NCBI GenBank assembly: GCA_003132325.1 | Contig: PKXK01000188.1 | Location: 8,356-44,209, forward strand | Source of the DNA: Acidobacteriaceae bacterium | Lineage (GTDB): Bacteria; Acidobacteriota; Terriglobia; Terriglobales; Acidobacteriaceae | DNA length: 35,854 nucleotides | Direction: 5' to 3' | In this document: piece by piece, positions 26,119-32,956 of the stretch | How positions within the stretch are numbered: the stretch's first letter is position 1 | Layout: each line of letters opens with the position of its first letter | Program-made: the position numbers and the translations under genes | Notes under the pieces: model-generated | What the model was told of the DNA's origin: nothing | The model's database searches: none | What the model saw: only the letters and a program-made list of their open reading frames with translations

Positions 26119-26138
26119 GGGGGGGGCGGGGGTACCCC
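26119..26138. repeat. G8-C-G5 tract joined to GGGGTACCCC palindrome
   Basis: A run of eight G, one C and five G leads into TACCCC, so bases 26129-26138 form a perfect palindrome. It lies about 40 bases beyond the stop of the response regulator at 26177. I recall similar G-run/palindrome elements between acidobacterial genes; function unknown. Confidence 0.5.
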
Positions 26139-26176
26139 TACTGACTGGTTAGCGCACTGGGGAAAAGTCCACGGAT

Positions 26177-26557
26177 CTAAACCGACTTGGCCGCGGCAAT
26201 CGCGCGGCTAATGGCATCGCGCAGGTCTTGCGGTTTGAACGGCTTGGCGAGGACCTCGAACGCGCCTTTCGACACCGCCTCGCGGGCCAGTTCCATGGTC
26301 GCGTAGCCGGTGATGAGCACGACCTTGGTTCGGGCCGACTTCTTGCGCGCCGCCTCCAGTACGTGCAGCCCGTTCACCTCGTCGATGCGCATGTCGGTCA
26401 CCACCACGTCGAACTCTTTGGCGGCAATGCTGGCCAGCGCATTCTTTCCCACCATCTGCGACTCCACCTCGTAACCGTCTCGTTCCAAGGCGGGCCGGAG
26501 CCGTTTGTTCACGATCTCCTCGTCATCGACAAGAAGGATACGCAGTCTCTCGCTCAT
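26177..26557 (-). CDS. Receiver-only response regulator
   Basis: 126 residues, one CheY-like receiver: acidic pair Asp11-Asp12, phospho-acceptor Asp55 (VVVTD), Thr83 (LITGY) and Lys105 (AKPF). There is no output domain. It is the last gene of the minus-strand operon, 47 bases after the TauE/SafE-like transporter. It shares long stretches with the receiver at 21525 (EFDVV, ITGYA, KGAF, KPF). No kinase is in its own operon; the divergent kinase at 29656 or that at 21940 could serve it. Confidence 0.92.
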   Translation of the reverse strand: MSERLRILLVDDEEIVNKRLRPALERDGYEVESQMVGKNALASIAAKEFDVVVTDMRIDEVNGLHVLEAARKKSARTKVVLITGYATMELAREAVSKGAFEVLAKPFKPQDLRDAISRAIAAAKSV

Positions 26558-26604
26558 GGACGGTCACCCTTCGCGGCATGAATGGCTGCGATGGCCGGGA
26601 ACAG

Positions 26605-27702
26605 TCATGCCGGCGTTTTAGCTTCCTTCAAATCCGGCTCCACCACAATGGTGGCATACATCTTTCGTCGGCGCACGTACGCGCGCACCACCTGCACCAG
26701 AATCACTCCCGCCCCGGTGATGCCGCTGACGAAGAGCAGCGCTTTGCTGGTTCCGTTGAAATAGCGGTCCCAGGCGGGGTTCAGCTTGACCCAGCCGAGC
26801 TGCCGCAGGTAGGTGGGGACGGCGACGGCCCGGGAAACCACGCAGAACAAGATGATCAGGCAAGTTACCAGCCGGATCATCACCTCTTTCACCACCTTGG
26901 TGCCGTAGGTGCCGATGTGCACTCCGATCAGCGACCCCAGGTAGAGCAGCATGGTCAGCCGGATATCGACCTTGCCTTCAAACACATAGTTCAGCGCTCC
27001 CCAGCCTCCCATGAATACCGCGAGATACAACTCCGTGCCCGCGGCCACCGCCGAGGGCATGCCGAATACGTAGATCATGGCGGGCACGCCGATGAACCCG
27101 CCCACGCCAATGGTTCCGGCCAGGTAGCCGGTGGCCAGTCCAACCGTGAGCACGATCCACAGCGACACGCTGACGTCGGCCACCGGGAAATGGATCATGG
27201 GCGCCAGCTTCAGCCGGTTGAGATAGTCGGAGATGCGCCGCGAGGGCCCGGCTACGTCGCTCTTTGACGCTCCGATAATGTCGCGCAACATGGAAAGCGA
27301 TACGATGGCCAGGATCGAAACAAAGACCGCGCTGATATAAAGGTTAACCGCCGTTTCCTTGCGAACCGCGCTGCCCACGGTGTGCCCGGCAATCAGTTCG
27401 GTGTTGACCCACACCGCAAAACGGACTCCGATAGCAGCGGTGGCGAGCATGAACACAGCCATTTTCTTGTCGACGTTGCCCATTTCACCGTGCTTGCGGG
27501 AGCCGACCAGCGCCTTACCGAACTTGTGCGTGATGTTGGAACCGACCGCGATGACTCCAGGCACCCCGAGGTTCATCATGCCAGGGGTCATGAAGAACGC
27601 ACCGCCGCTGCCGATGAACCCGCTCAGCGTGCCGCCGATGAGACCCAGCAACACGACTTGCAACATCGTCGATGCGTTCAGCGTGTAAGGAAATAAATCC
27701 AT
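26605..27702 (-). CDS. TauE/SafE-family membrane transporter
   Basis: 365 residues with about eight hydrophobic helices and the two internally related halves typical of the family: LLGLIGGTLSGFIGSGGAFF near the N-terminus and GYLAGTIGVGGFIGVPAMIY near residue 210. The family exports sulfite, organosulfonates or related anions; the substrate here is unknown. Unlike its neighbour at 31235, the first glycine motif reads GSGGAFF rather than GVGGGFL. The C-terminus has an extra helix (LLFVSGITGAGVILVQVVRAYV) and a charged cytoplasmic tail. It lies 67 bases after the cytidylate-kinase-like gene and 47 before the receiver gene, in one operon. Confidence 0.88.
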   Translation of the reverse strand: MDLFPYTLNASTMLQVVLLGLIGGTLSGFIGSGGAFFMTPGMMNLGVPGVIAVGSNITHKFGKALVGSRKHGEMGNVDKKMAVFMLATAAIGVRFAVWVNTELIAGHTVGSAVRKETAVNLYISAVFVSILAIVSLSMLRDIIGASKSDVAGPSRRISDYLNRLKLAPMIHFPVADVSVSLWIVLTVGLATGYLAGTIGVGGFIGVPAMIYVFGMPSAVAAGTELYLAVFMGGWGALNYVFEGKVDIRLTMLLYLGSLIGVHIGTYGTKVVKEVMIRLVTCLIILFCVVSRAVAVPTYLRQLGWVKLNPAWDRYFNGTSKALLFVSGITGAGVILVQVVRAYVRRRKMYATIVVEPDLKEAKTPA

Positions 27703-27769
27703 GCCGCCTTCTCGTCTTTCGGCGCCGCTGCTGTCGTCCGCGCGCCCGTTCCGCTAGTCCATCATTCCG

Positions 27770-29296
27770 TCATTCCATCTTGATCAACTTCAGCAGGTAG
27801 TGCACGGCCTTGCCGGAAAAATACGCCACGATAGGAATGAACAGCACCACGCTGATGGCTGCCGTTATCCGCCACGCCATCTCCGGCCGTGTGAGGAATG
27901 CCAGCACCACTCGTTGATGGGTGAAAACCGCCACGTAGATCAATGCGGTCACCGCCGTGCACAGCAGCATGGTGACCAATTGCGCGGCGCCAAACAGAAA
28001 GCGCTCCTGCATATCTTCGGCTTGGACCACGGAGACTCCCCGCAACCGTTCCTGCAAGGTGCTCGTCAGCTCTCGACTCAGCCGGGTGCGCGCCGCCTTC
28101 CCTTTGTCGAGGAAGACTTCTCCAATCACCACCAGGCTGTAGGAGATCGAGCGGTCGATCGCGTTGGACAAGTTGTTGACCGAGCCTTGTACCACCATCC
28201 GGCCGCCCGCCTTGCCCAGCTTGACCAACTCGTTGAAGGTTTCCTCGACGCCGCCCTCGCGCAACTGGCTAGCCTGCGGGTCTGCCGGCACATCGTCCTC
28301 GATGCCGCCGGTTTCTCGCGTTGCGGCGGGGGTAGCGCCGGCGCCGTTTTGGCCGGCCGTCGCTTGCTCGACGACCGATGAGGTCTCGGCCGGCTCCAGC
28401 CGGAGCAGTTCCACCGCGGCTCCCCATTTCTTGGCCACCTCGACTATGTGTTGAAAAGTTTCGCCCGTGGGGGTGAAGTGCTCCTGGATCCACAGGATTC
28501 GGCTTGCCGCCATGGTGGCGAAAATATGATGCGCCCCAGGGACTTTTTCCACCACCGGGACGATCGACTCGGCCACCTTGAGGTGGCGTGGCTGATAGGA
28601 AATCGACACGTTCCCACGGTCTGCCTGCACCTGGAAACTGGCATAGTAAGTGCGGTCGTCTTCGGCGAGGGCCACGCGGCAGCGGCTGGCCAGCAGCAGG
28701 TTCTCCAGGGCAACGCGCGCCGCCGGCGTCTCGTGAAACTCAGGAAGCTGAGCCACCGCGCAGAAGGCCGACGCCACGTTCTCCACGTTGGCGTGCTCCA
28801 CGTTGATCAGGAAGTCGTAGCTCCGCGATTGCTCCCAGTCGATGTTGTAGAACGTCCGCACCCACTTGCGGCGGTCCTCTTCCAGTTCGTCGATGTATTT
28901 CTTGGCTTTGGCGCGATCCAGGCCGAGGCGGTTGGTCACCGATTTAATGCGGGTCTCCATGTCGGTGACCACGCGCAGGCGCAGGACGTGCGGAATGCCC
29001 TTGAACAGCAAATGCCCGGTCAGTCCGTGATACACGAGCGGGCCGGAGAGCGCCATTTCGGCGAGCGAACTGGTGACGAACGACTGGTAGTGTTCCCGTT
29101 CCAGCATCATGCGTTCGTTCAGTCCACGCGGATTGACGCACGCCATCTCCAGCTTGCCAGCGGCGATGCCGGCAATGGTTGCTCGCTCCAGCATCTCCTC
29201 GCGGCCGATGCAGGCACACCCCAGCTTCCGCGCCAGACTCTCGGCGAAAGCCTTGCCGCAGCTGTAACTACCTCGCGATACGCAGATAAGTTGCAT
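27770..29296 (-). CDS. Membrane-anchored cytidylate-kinase-like protein
   Basis: 508 residues. Residues 1-180 match the cytidylate-kinase-like family (PF13189 type): a P-loop-like SRGSYSCGK at 7-14, the GREEMLERA segment, VYHGLTGHLLFKGIPHVLRLR at about 88-107, and a charged linker ending in DFLIN. Residues 190-300 form an unrecognised alpha/beta region, perhaps BON-like. Residues 300-350 are a low-complexity Ala/Glu/Gly linker, followed by an alpha/beta segment (352-425) and two membrane helices (about 434-458 and 476-498). ATG 29296 is chosen because the kinase fold begins MQLICVSRG; an in-frame start at 29356 adds 20 unlikely residues. It is the first gene of the minus operon. A signalling rather than CMP-kinase role is inferred. 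Confidence 0.85.
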   Translation of the reverse strand: MQLICVSRGSYSCGKAFAESLARKLGCACIGREEMLERATIAGIAAGKLEMACVNPRGLNERMMLEREHYQSFVTSSLAEMALSGPLVYHGLTGHLLFKGIPHVLRLRVVTDMETRIKSVTNRLGLDRAKAKKYIDELEEDRRKWVRTFYNIDWEQSRSYDFLINVEHANVENVASAFCAVAQLPEFHETPAARVALENLLLASRCRVALAEDDRTYYASFQVQADRGNVSISYQPRHLKVAESIVPVVEKVPGAHHIFATMAASRILWIQEHFTPTGETFQHIVEVAKKWGAAVELLRLEPAETSSVVEQATAGQNGAGATPAATRETGGIEDDVPADPQASQLREGGVEETFNELVKLGKAGGRMVVQGSVNNLSNAIDRSISYSLVVIGEVFLDKGKAARTRLSRELTSTLQERLRGVSVVQAEDMQERFLFGAAQLVTMLLCTAVTALIYVAVFTHQRVVLAFLTRPEMAWRITAAISVVLFIPIVAYFSGKAVHYLLKLIKME

Positions 29297-29394
29297 GGCG
29301 CAACCCGCTGACGATTGTGGAATCCCACCGCCAAACCATCTGGCGGCGGCAAACAATTCTCTTGAAATGGTGCGCCTTGGCCGTCAGGTTCACC

Positions 29395-29408
29395 GTGACA
29401 AACGTCAC
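29395..29408. promoter_or_regulatory. CRP/FNR-type palindrome, site 1
   Basis: GTGACAAACGTCAC is a perfect 5-bp inverted repeat with a 4-base spacer. It equals the CRP core GTGA-N6-TCAC. It lies about 100 bases upstream of the minus-strand operon start. Confidence 0.55.
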
Positions 29409-29462
29409 CAGTGAACGTGAGTTCCGGCTCCGCTCCGGGCGAGGGACAGCGCCCCAAGCGCG

Positions 29463-29476
29463 GTGACACAGGTCAC
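29463..29476. promoter_or_regulatory. CRP/FNR-type palindrome, site 2
   Basis: GTGACACAGGTCAC has the same GTGAC-N4-GTCAC form, centred 68 bases from site 1, which is close to a whole number of half-turns of DNA. Two matching sites between divergent operons favour a shared regulator. Confidence 0.55.
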
Positions 29477-29655
29477 GGAAGCTCGTTCTACCATGTGGTA
29501 AACCTACTGCGGTGCCGTCGTGTGTGTCCGAGCGCTCCGCCAGTTGGTTGTGCAACGATGGAGATCCACGGCAAGCCGCCCCACTGTACCAAGCCGCCCG
29601 GTAACGGTGTGGGGTCTCGCGCACGGGATATTGGAGTCCACCTCGGAGTTCTGGG

Positions 29656-31263
29656 ATGACGGCGCTCACCTCCCCAGGCTCGGACCCGCGAAACTCGAAT
29701 GCCGTGTCGCTGCCGTACCCCGGCGTGGCCAGCCTGGCCGACGAAGACCGGCGACTGCTCGCCGACGCGGAGCGAGCCCTGGCCGATCGCCCGAATATCT
29801 CCATGAGCCTGCGCATCGGCATGAGCATGTTGCTGTGCTTTCTGCTCGTCGCCGGAGTCGTGGTCGCCTCGATGGTGCTGGTCTCAAGAGTCGGCACGCT
29901 GCAGGAGTTTCTCGACAAGGCGAGCACCTATGCGCTGGAGGTAGAGAACACCCGGCGTTATGAAAAAAACTACCTCCTCTACGGGACGGGTCTGGACGAT
30001 GCGCTCACGCAAGTGCAAGCGGCGCACAATCAGCTGCACAGCATCAAGGCCAGCATGGTCGAAGTTACCGGCCCGCAGGTGTTCGAGCGCATGGAAGAGA
30101 ACCTCGAGCAATACGACCGCTCGCTCGAGCGTCTGGCCGAGTTGGCGAGACAGCCCGGCGCTGCTTCGCAGGACGAACGCACCCAGGTCGAAAAGGAGCT
30201 TAGACGGCACGGCGCGCAGCTCATCGCCGATGCCACCGATCTGCTGGAGCGGGAGCGGCTTCGTCTCCGCACCGCCATTCGCACCTCGTGGATTGTGGCG
30301 GCCAGTTCGCTTCTGTTCATCATGCTCGCCATGGCCGTGGTCACCTTCACGCTGACCCGCCAGGTCTCCAATCCCTTGCGCCGGTTCGCCGGCTATACGG
30401 AACGGATTGCGGCTGGCGACTTTTCGCCGATTCTGCCGGCGCGCCGCTATCGCGACGAGTTCTCGCGGCTCGCCGTAGCCATCAATCGCATGTTGTTCCG
30501 GCTGAAAGATCGCGAGGCGCAGCTCGCCCGTCACAGCCGCATGGCTGCAGTCGGAACCCTGACCGCCGGCATTGCTCACGAACTCAACAATCCCCTCAAC
30601 AACATTAGCCTCAACGCCGAGGCGCTCCACGAAGGTCTGAACCGCTACACCGACGATCAGAAGCTGAAAATGCTGGCCGACGTCGTCAGCCAAGTCGAGC
30701 GGGCAAGCGCCACCGTGAGGAATCTGTTGGATTTCACGCGCGTCGAGAAGCCGGTGGTAGTCTCTTTGTCGGTGGAAAATGTGGTGCGCGAGGCGCGGCG
30801 GCTGGTGGCCAACGAAGCCGAAATCAACCGCGTGGAGTTCAACCTCGCGCTGCCGCCGGACCTGCCGAAGGTGCAGGGCAATCCGCGCGACCTCCAGCAG
30901 GTGTTCTTGAATCTTTTTCTGAACGCGATCCAGGCTATGCCCAACGGAGGAGTGCTGACGGTCCGGGGCCAGGCAACCGGAGCTTCTACGAACGACCGAG
31001 CGCTGGAAGTTGAGGTGACCGATACCGGCATTGGCATTCCCGAAGAGAACCTCGGTTCCGTCTTCGATCCTTTTTTTACGACCAAGGAAGTGGGCGCCGG
31101 AACCGGGCTCGGCCTGGCCGTAAGCTACGGGATCGTCGAGAAGCACAACGGGACGATCACGGTGCGCAGCAAGCCCGGGGAAGGCACAACCTTCACAGTC
31201 CGCCTTCCAATTTCTTCCATCGAGGGAGGTGTAGGTGCATCTCTATCTTCCCATCGCGGGTAA
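29656..31263 (+). CDS. HAMP-domain sensor histidine kinase
   Basis: 535 residues. A 50-residue cytoplasmic N-terminus precedes membrane helix 1 (about 52-76); a helical periplasmic sensor with RRYEKNYLLYGTGLDDAL (about 100-117) leads to helix 2 (about 210-233). HAMP follows, then HisKA with phospho-acceptor His308 (GIAHELNNP), and the ATPase domain with LNLFLNAIQAM, DTGIGI, FDPFFTT and GTGLGLAV. It is paralogous throughout to the kinase at 21940-23466. ATG 29656 was chosen on GGAG upstream and on matching the paralogue's N-terminal RxLxxAExAL pattern. It opens the plus operon and overlaps the next gene by 29 bases. Likely partner: the receiver at 35490. Confidence 0.94.
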   Translation: MTALTSPGSDPRNSNAVSLPYPGVASLADEDRRLLADAERALADRPNISMSLRIGMSMLLCFLLVAGVVVASMVLVSRVGTLQEFLDKASTYALEVENTRRYEKNYLLYGTGLDDALTQVQAAHNQLHSIKASMVEVTGPQVFERMEENLEQYDRSLERLAELARQPGAASQDERTQVEKELRRHGAQLIADATDLLERERLRLRTAIRTSWIVAASSLLFIMLAMAVVTFTLTRQVSNPLRRFAGYTERIAAGDFSPILPARRYRDEFSRLAVAINRMLFRLKDREAQLARHSRMAAVGTLTAGIAHELNNPLNNISLNAEALHEGLNRYTDDQKLKMLADVVSQVERASATVRNLLDFTRVEKPVVVSLSVENVVREARRLVANEAEINRVEFNLALPPDLPKVQGNPRDLQQVFLNLFLNAIQAMPNGGVLTVRGQATGASTNDRALEVEVTDTGIGIPEENLGSVFDPFFTTKEVGAGTGLGLAVSYGIVEKHNGTITVRSKPGEGTTFTVRLPISSIEGGVGASLSSHRG

Positions 31264-32149
31264 TAGCGTCAACGTATTCTTGATGATTGGCCTGGGCGGA
31301 TTGGTGGGGTTCCTGTCAGGCCTGTTTGGCGTGGGCGGCGGTTTTCTGATGACGCCGTTGCTGATGATGTACGGGATCCCGCCCACGGTAGCGGCGGCTT
31401 CGGATTCGAACCAGATTGTGGCCGCCTCCGCGTCCGGTTGCTACACCCATTTTCGCGCTAAGACCATCGACGTCCGCATGGGCGTGCTCATGCTGGTGGG
31501 CGGCATCGCCGGTGGGACGTTGGGGGTTCAACTCATCAAGGTTCTGCGCCGTCTGGGGGAGGCGGATTTTGCCATCACCGTGGTCTATGTGCTGATGCTG
31601 GGGGGCATCGGCTCCTACATGTTCTTCGAAAGTTTGATCGCGCTGCGGGGGCGCCCGTCACGGGCTGCTGCTCCACGATCGCCGATCTATCGGCGTTTGG
31701 TCGGGTCGCTTCCTTTCAAGGTTTACTTTCCCCGGTCCAAGGTGACGATCACCGCGCTGATGCCACTCCTGCTCGGGACGCTGGTGGGCACGCTGGCGGC
31801 CATCATGGGAGTGGGCGGCGGATTTATCATGGTGCCCATTATGATCTACCTGCTGCGCATGCCCATGCATGTCGTGGTCGGCACCAGTCTTTTCCAGATC
31901 TTATTTACCTGCATCAATGTCACCGTGCTGCAGGCGCACTTCAATCACAGCGTGGATTTTGTACTCGCGCTGCTGCTGCTGCTCGGTTCGGTGGTGGGGG
32001 CGCAGATCGGCATACACTTCGGCCGGCGGCTGCGGGCCGACCAACTCAAGATCCTGATGGCGGTGTTGGTGTTGGGCGTGATGGTGAAAATGCTGCTCGG
32101 GTTGCTCTTGCGGCCGGAGTTCCTCGTCGCCTACAAGGGGGGCCACTAA
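31235..32149 (+). CDS. TauE/SafE-family membrane transporter
   Basis: 304 residues with about eight hydrophobic helices and two repeated halves: LVGFLSGLFGVGGGFLMTPL at about 23-42 and LAAIMGVGGGFIMVPIMIYL at about 190-209, the family glycine motifs. A polar loop (about 140-165) separates the halves. The start is GTG 31235, with AGGGAGG at 31223-31229 inside the end of the histidine kinase gene (29-base overlap, so coupled). The family exports sulfite, sulfonates or related anions; substrate unknown here. It is followed after 4 bases by the TIGR02186-like gene, a pairing I also recall from alphaproteobacteria. Confidence 0.9.
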   Translation: MHLYLPIAGNSVNVFLMIGLGGLVGFLSGLFGVGGGFLMTPLLMMYGIPPTVAAASDSNQIVAASASGCYTHFRAKTIDVRMGVLMLVGGIAGGTLGVQLIKVLRRLGEADFAITVVYVLMLGGIGSYMFFESLIALRGRPSRAAAPRSPIYRRLVGSLPFKVYFPRSKVTITALMPLLLGTLVGTLAAIMGVGGGFIMVPIMIYLLRMPMHVVVGTSLFQILFTCINVTVLQAHFNHSVDFVLALLLLLGSVVGAQIGIHFGRRLRADQLKILMAVLVLGVMVKMLLGLLLRPEFLVAYKGGH

Positions 32150-32153
32150 AGCC

Positions 32154-32945
32154 ATGCGGCATGCCAGCGTCGCAGCCATCGCCCTCGCAATTTTCTCAGT
32201 CTTGCCCCGGCCCGCCGCCAGTCAGACCGCGAGCGTGACAGGCGATCTCATGGTCGTTCCCGAGCGCGTGGAAATCGACCTTGCCTACAACGGAGCTAAC
32301 ATAGAAGTGGGCGCTGAAGTGCCGGCCGGGTACGAGGCGGCGGTGAGGCTCATGAGTCGTTCCGAACGGCTGGAGTTGAAAAAACTCGGGAAAAAGGCGG
32401 GACTGCTTTGGATGGGCGCGGGCACCGTTACCTTTGAGAACATACCAGTTGTCTACCAGGTGCTCAGTACGGCGCCGTTGGCGGATCTTGGACCGCCGGC
32501 CTTGCGCGCTCAGTGGATGCTGGGCTACGAGTCGTTGATTCCAGATCACGCTCCCGGGGCTGACTTGCGCGGAGAGCTGGTTGGATTGAAGGAGCACGGC
32601 GGGCTTTTTGCGCTACGCGAGGGAGCCTTGATGCGGAGAGGGGAAAGTGCTTCGCTCGTCGCTACCGGGGCCGACGCCCCGCAGCGGTTGCGCGGCACCT
32701 TCCGCTTGCCCGCCTCGGCGCCGGCCGGCGACTACTCCGTCGATCTTATTGGTTTCAAGGACCAGCGCGCCGTTCACCTGGCCAGTGCTACTCTGCATAT
32801 CGAGCATGCCGGAGCGGTAAAGATCATGAGACATCTGGCGCTCGACCACGGCCTGACTTATGGCGGCGCGGCATCCTTGATCGCGATTGTCGTCGGCCTG
32901 CTGACGGGCGTACTGTTCCGGTCGAAATCGAATGAAGGGCACTGA
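32154..32945 (+). CDS. TIGR02186-like (Alph_Pro_TM) membrane protein
   Basis: 263 residues: a signal peptide (about 1-23, ending AAS-QT), an extracytoplasmic beta-rich domain (about 25-225), and one C-terminal membrane helix (about 239-256, GGAASLIAIVVGLLTGVLF). Family-like features are VPERVEIDLAYNGANIEVGAEV, GLLWMGAGTVTFENIPVVYQVLSTAPL, GLFALREGALMR, and FRLPASAPAGDYSVDLIGFKD. The family is known mainly as a putative transmembrane protein adjacent to TauE/SafE genes and has no established biochemical role. It may be an accessory subunit of the transporter encoded 4 bases upstream. It precedes the PEP-synthase-like gene by 11 bases. Confidence 0.85.
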   Translation: MRHASVAAIALAIFSVLPRPAASQTASVTGDLMVVPERVEIDLAYNGANIEVGAEVPAGYEAAVRLMSRSERLELKKLGKKAGLLWMGAGTVTFENIPVVYQVLSTAPLADLGPPALRAQWMLGYESLIPDHAPGADLRGELVGLKEHGGLFALREGALMRRGESASLVATGADAPQRLRGTFRLPASAPAGDYSVDLIGFKDQRAVHLASATLHIEHAGAVKIMRHLALDHGLTYGGAASLIAIVVGLLTGVLFRSKSNEGH

Positions 32946-32956
32946 GGGGGGCGACG

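Larger units (their letters stand above)
25171..26176. other. About 1 kb of non-coding DNA rich in hairpins and G-runs
   Basis: No frame here has a recognisable protein pattern; the longest (minus 25484-25867) lacks a ribosome binding site and has low-complexity composition. The region contains several separate structured elements: an inverted repeat at 25216-25238, a CTCTGTG-type motif near 25289-25304, a 10-bp stem at 25418-25444, an 11-bp stem at 25968-25996, and a G8-C-G5 tract ending in a GGGGTACCCC palindrome at 26119-26138. It looks like a mosaic of extragenic repeats. Confidence 0.55.
29297..29655. promoter_or_regulatory. Divergent control region of the two transporter/kinase operons
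   Basis: This 359-base region separates the cytidylate-kinase-like operon from the histidine-kinase operon. It holds two GTGA-N6-TCAC palindromes and presumably both promoters. No small gene is convincing here. GGAG at about 29645 may serve the histidine kinase start at 29656. Confidence 0.6.

Noticed and set aside
26119-26138. G-quadruplex
   Set aside because: Only two G-runs (8 and 5) are present; four runs of three or more G are not available without splitting the long run, so a stable quadruplex is not supported.
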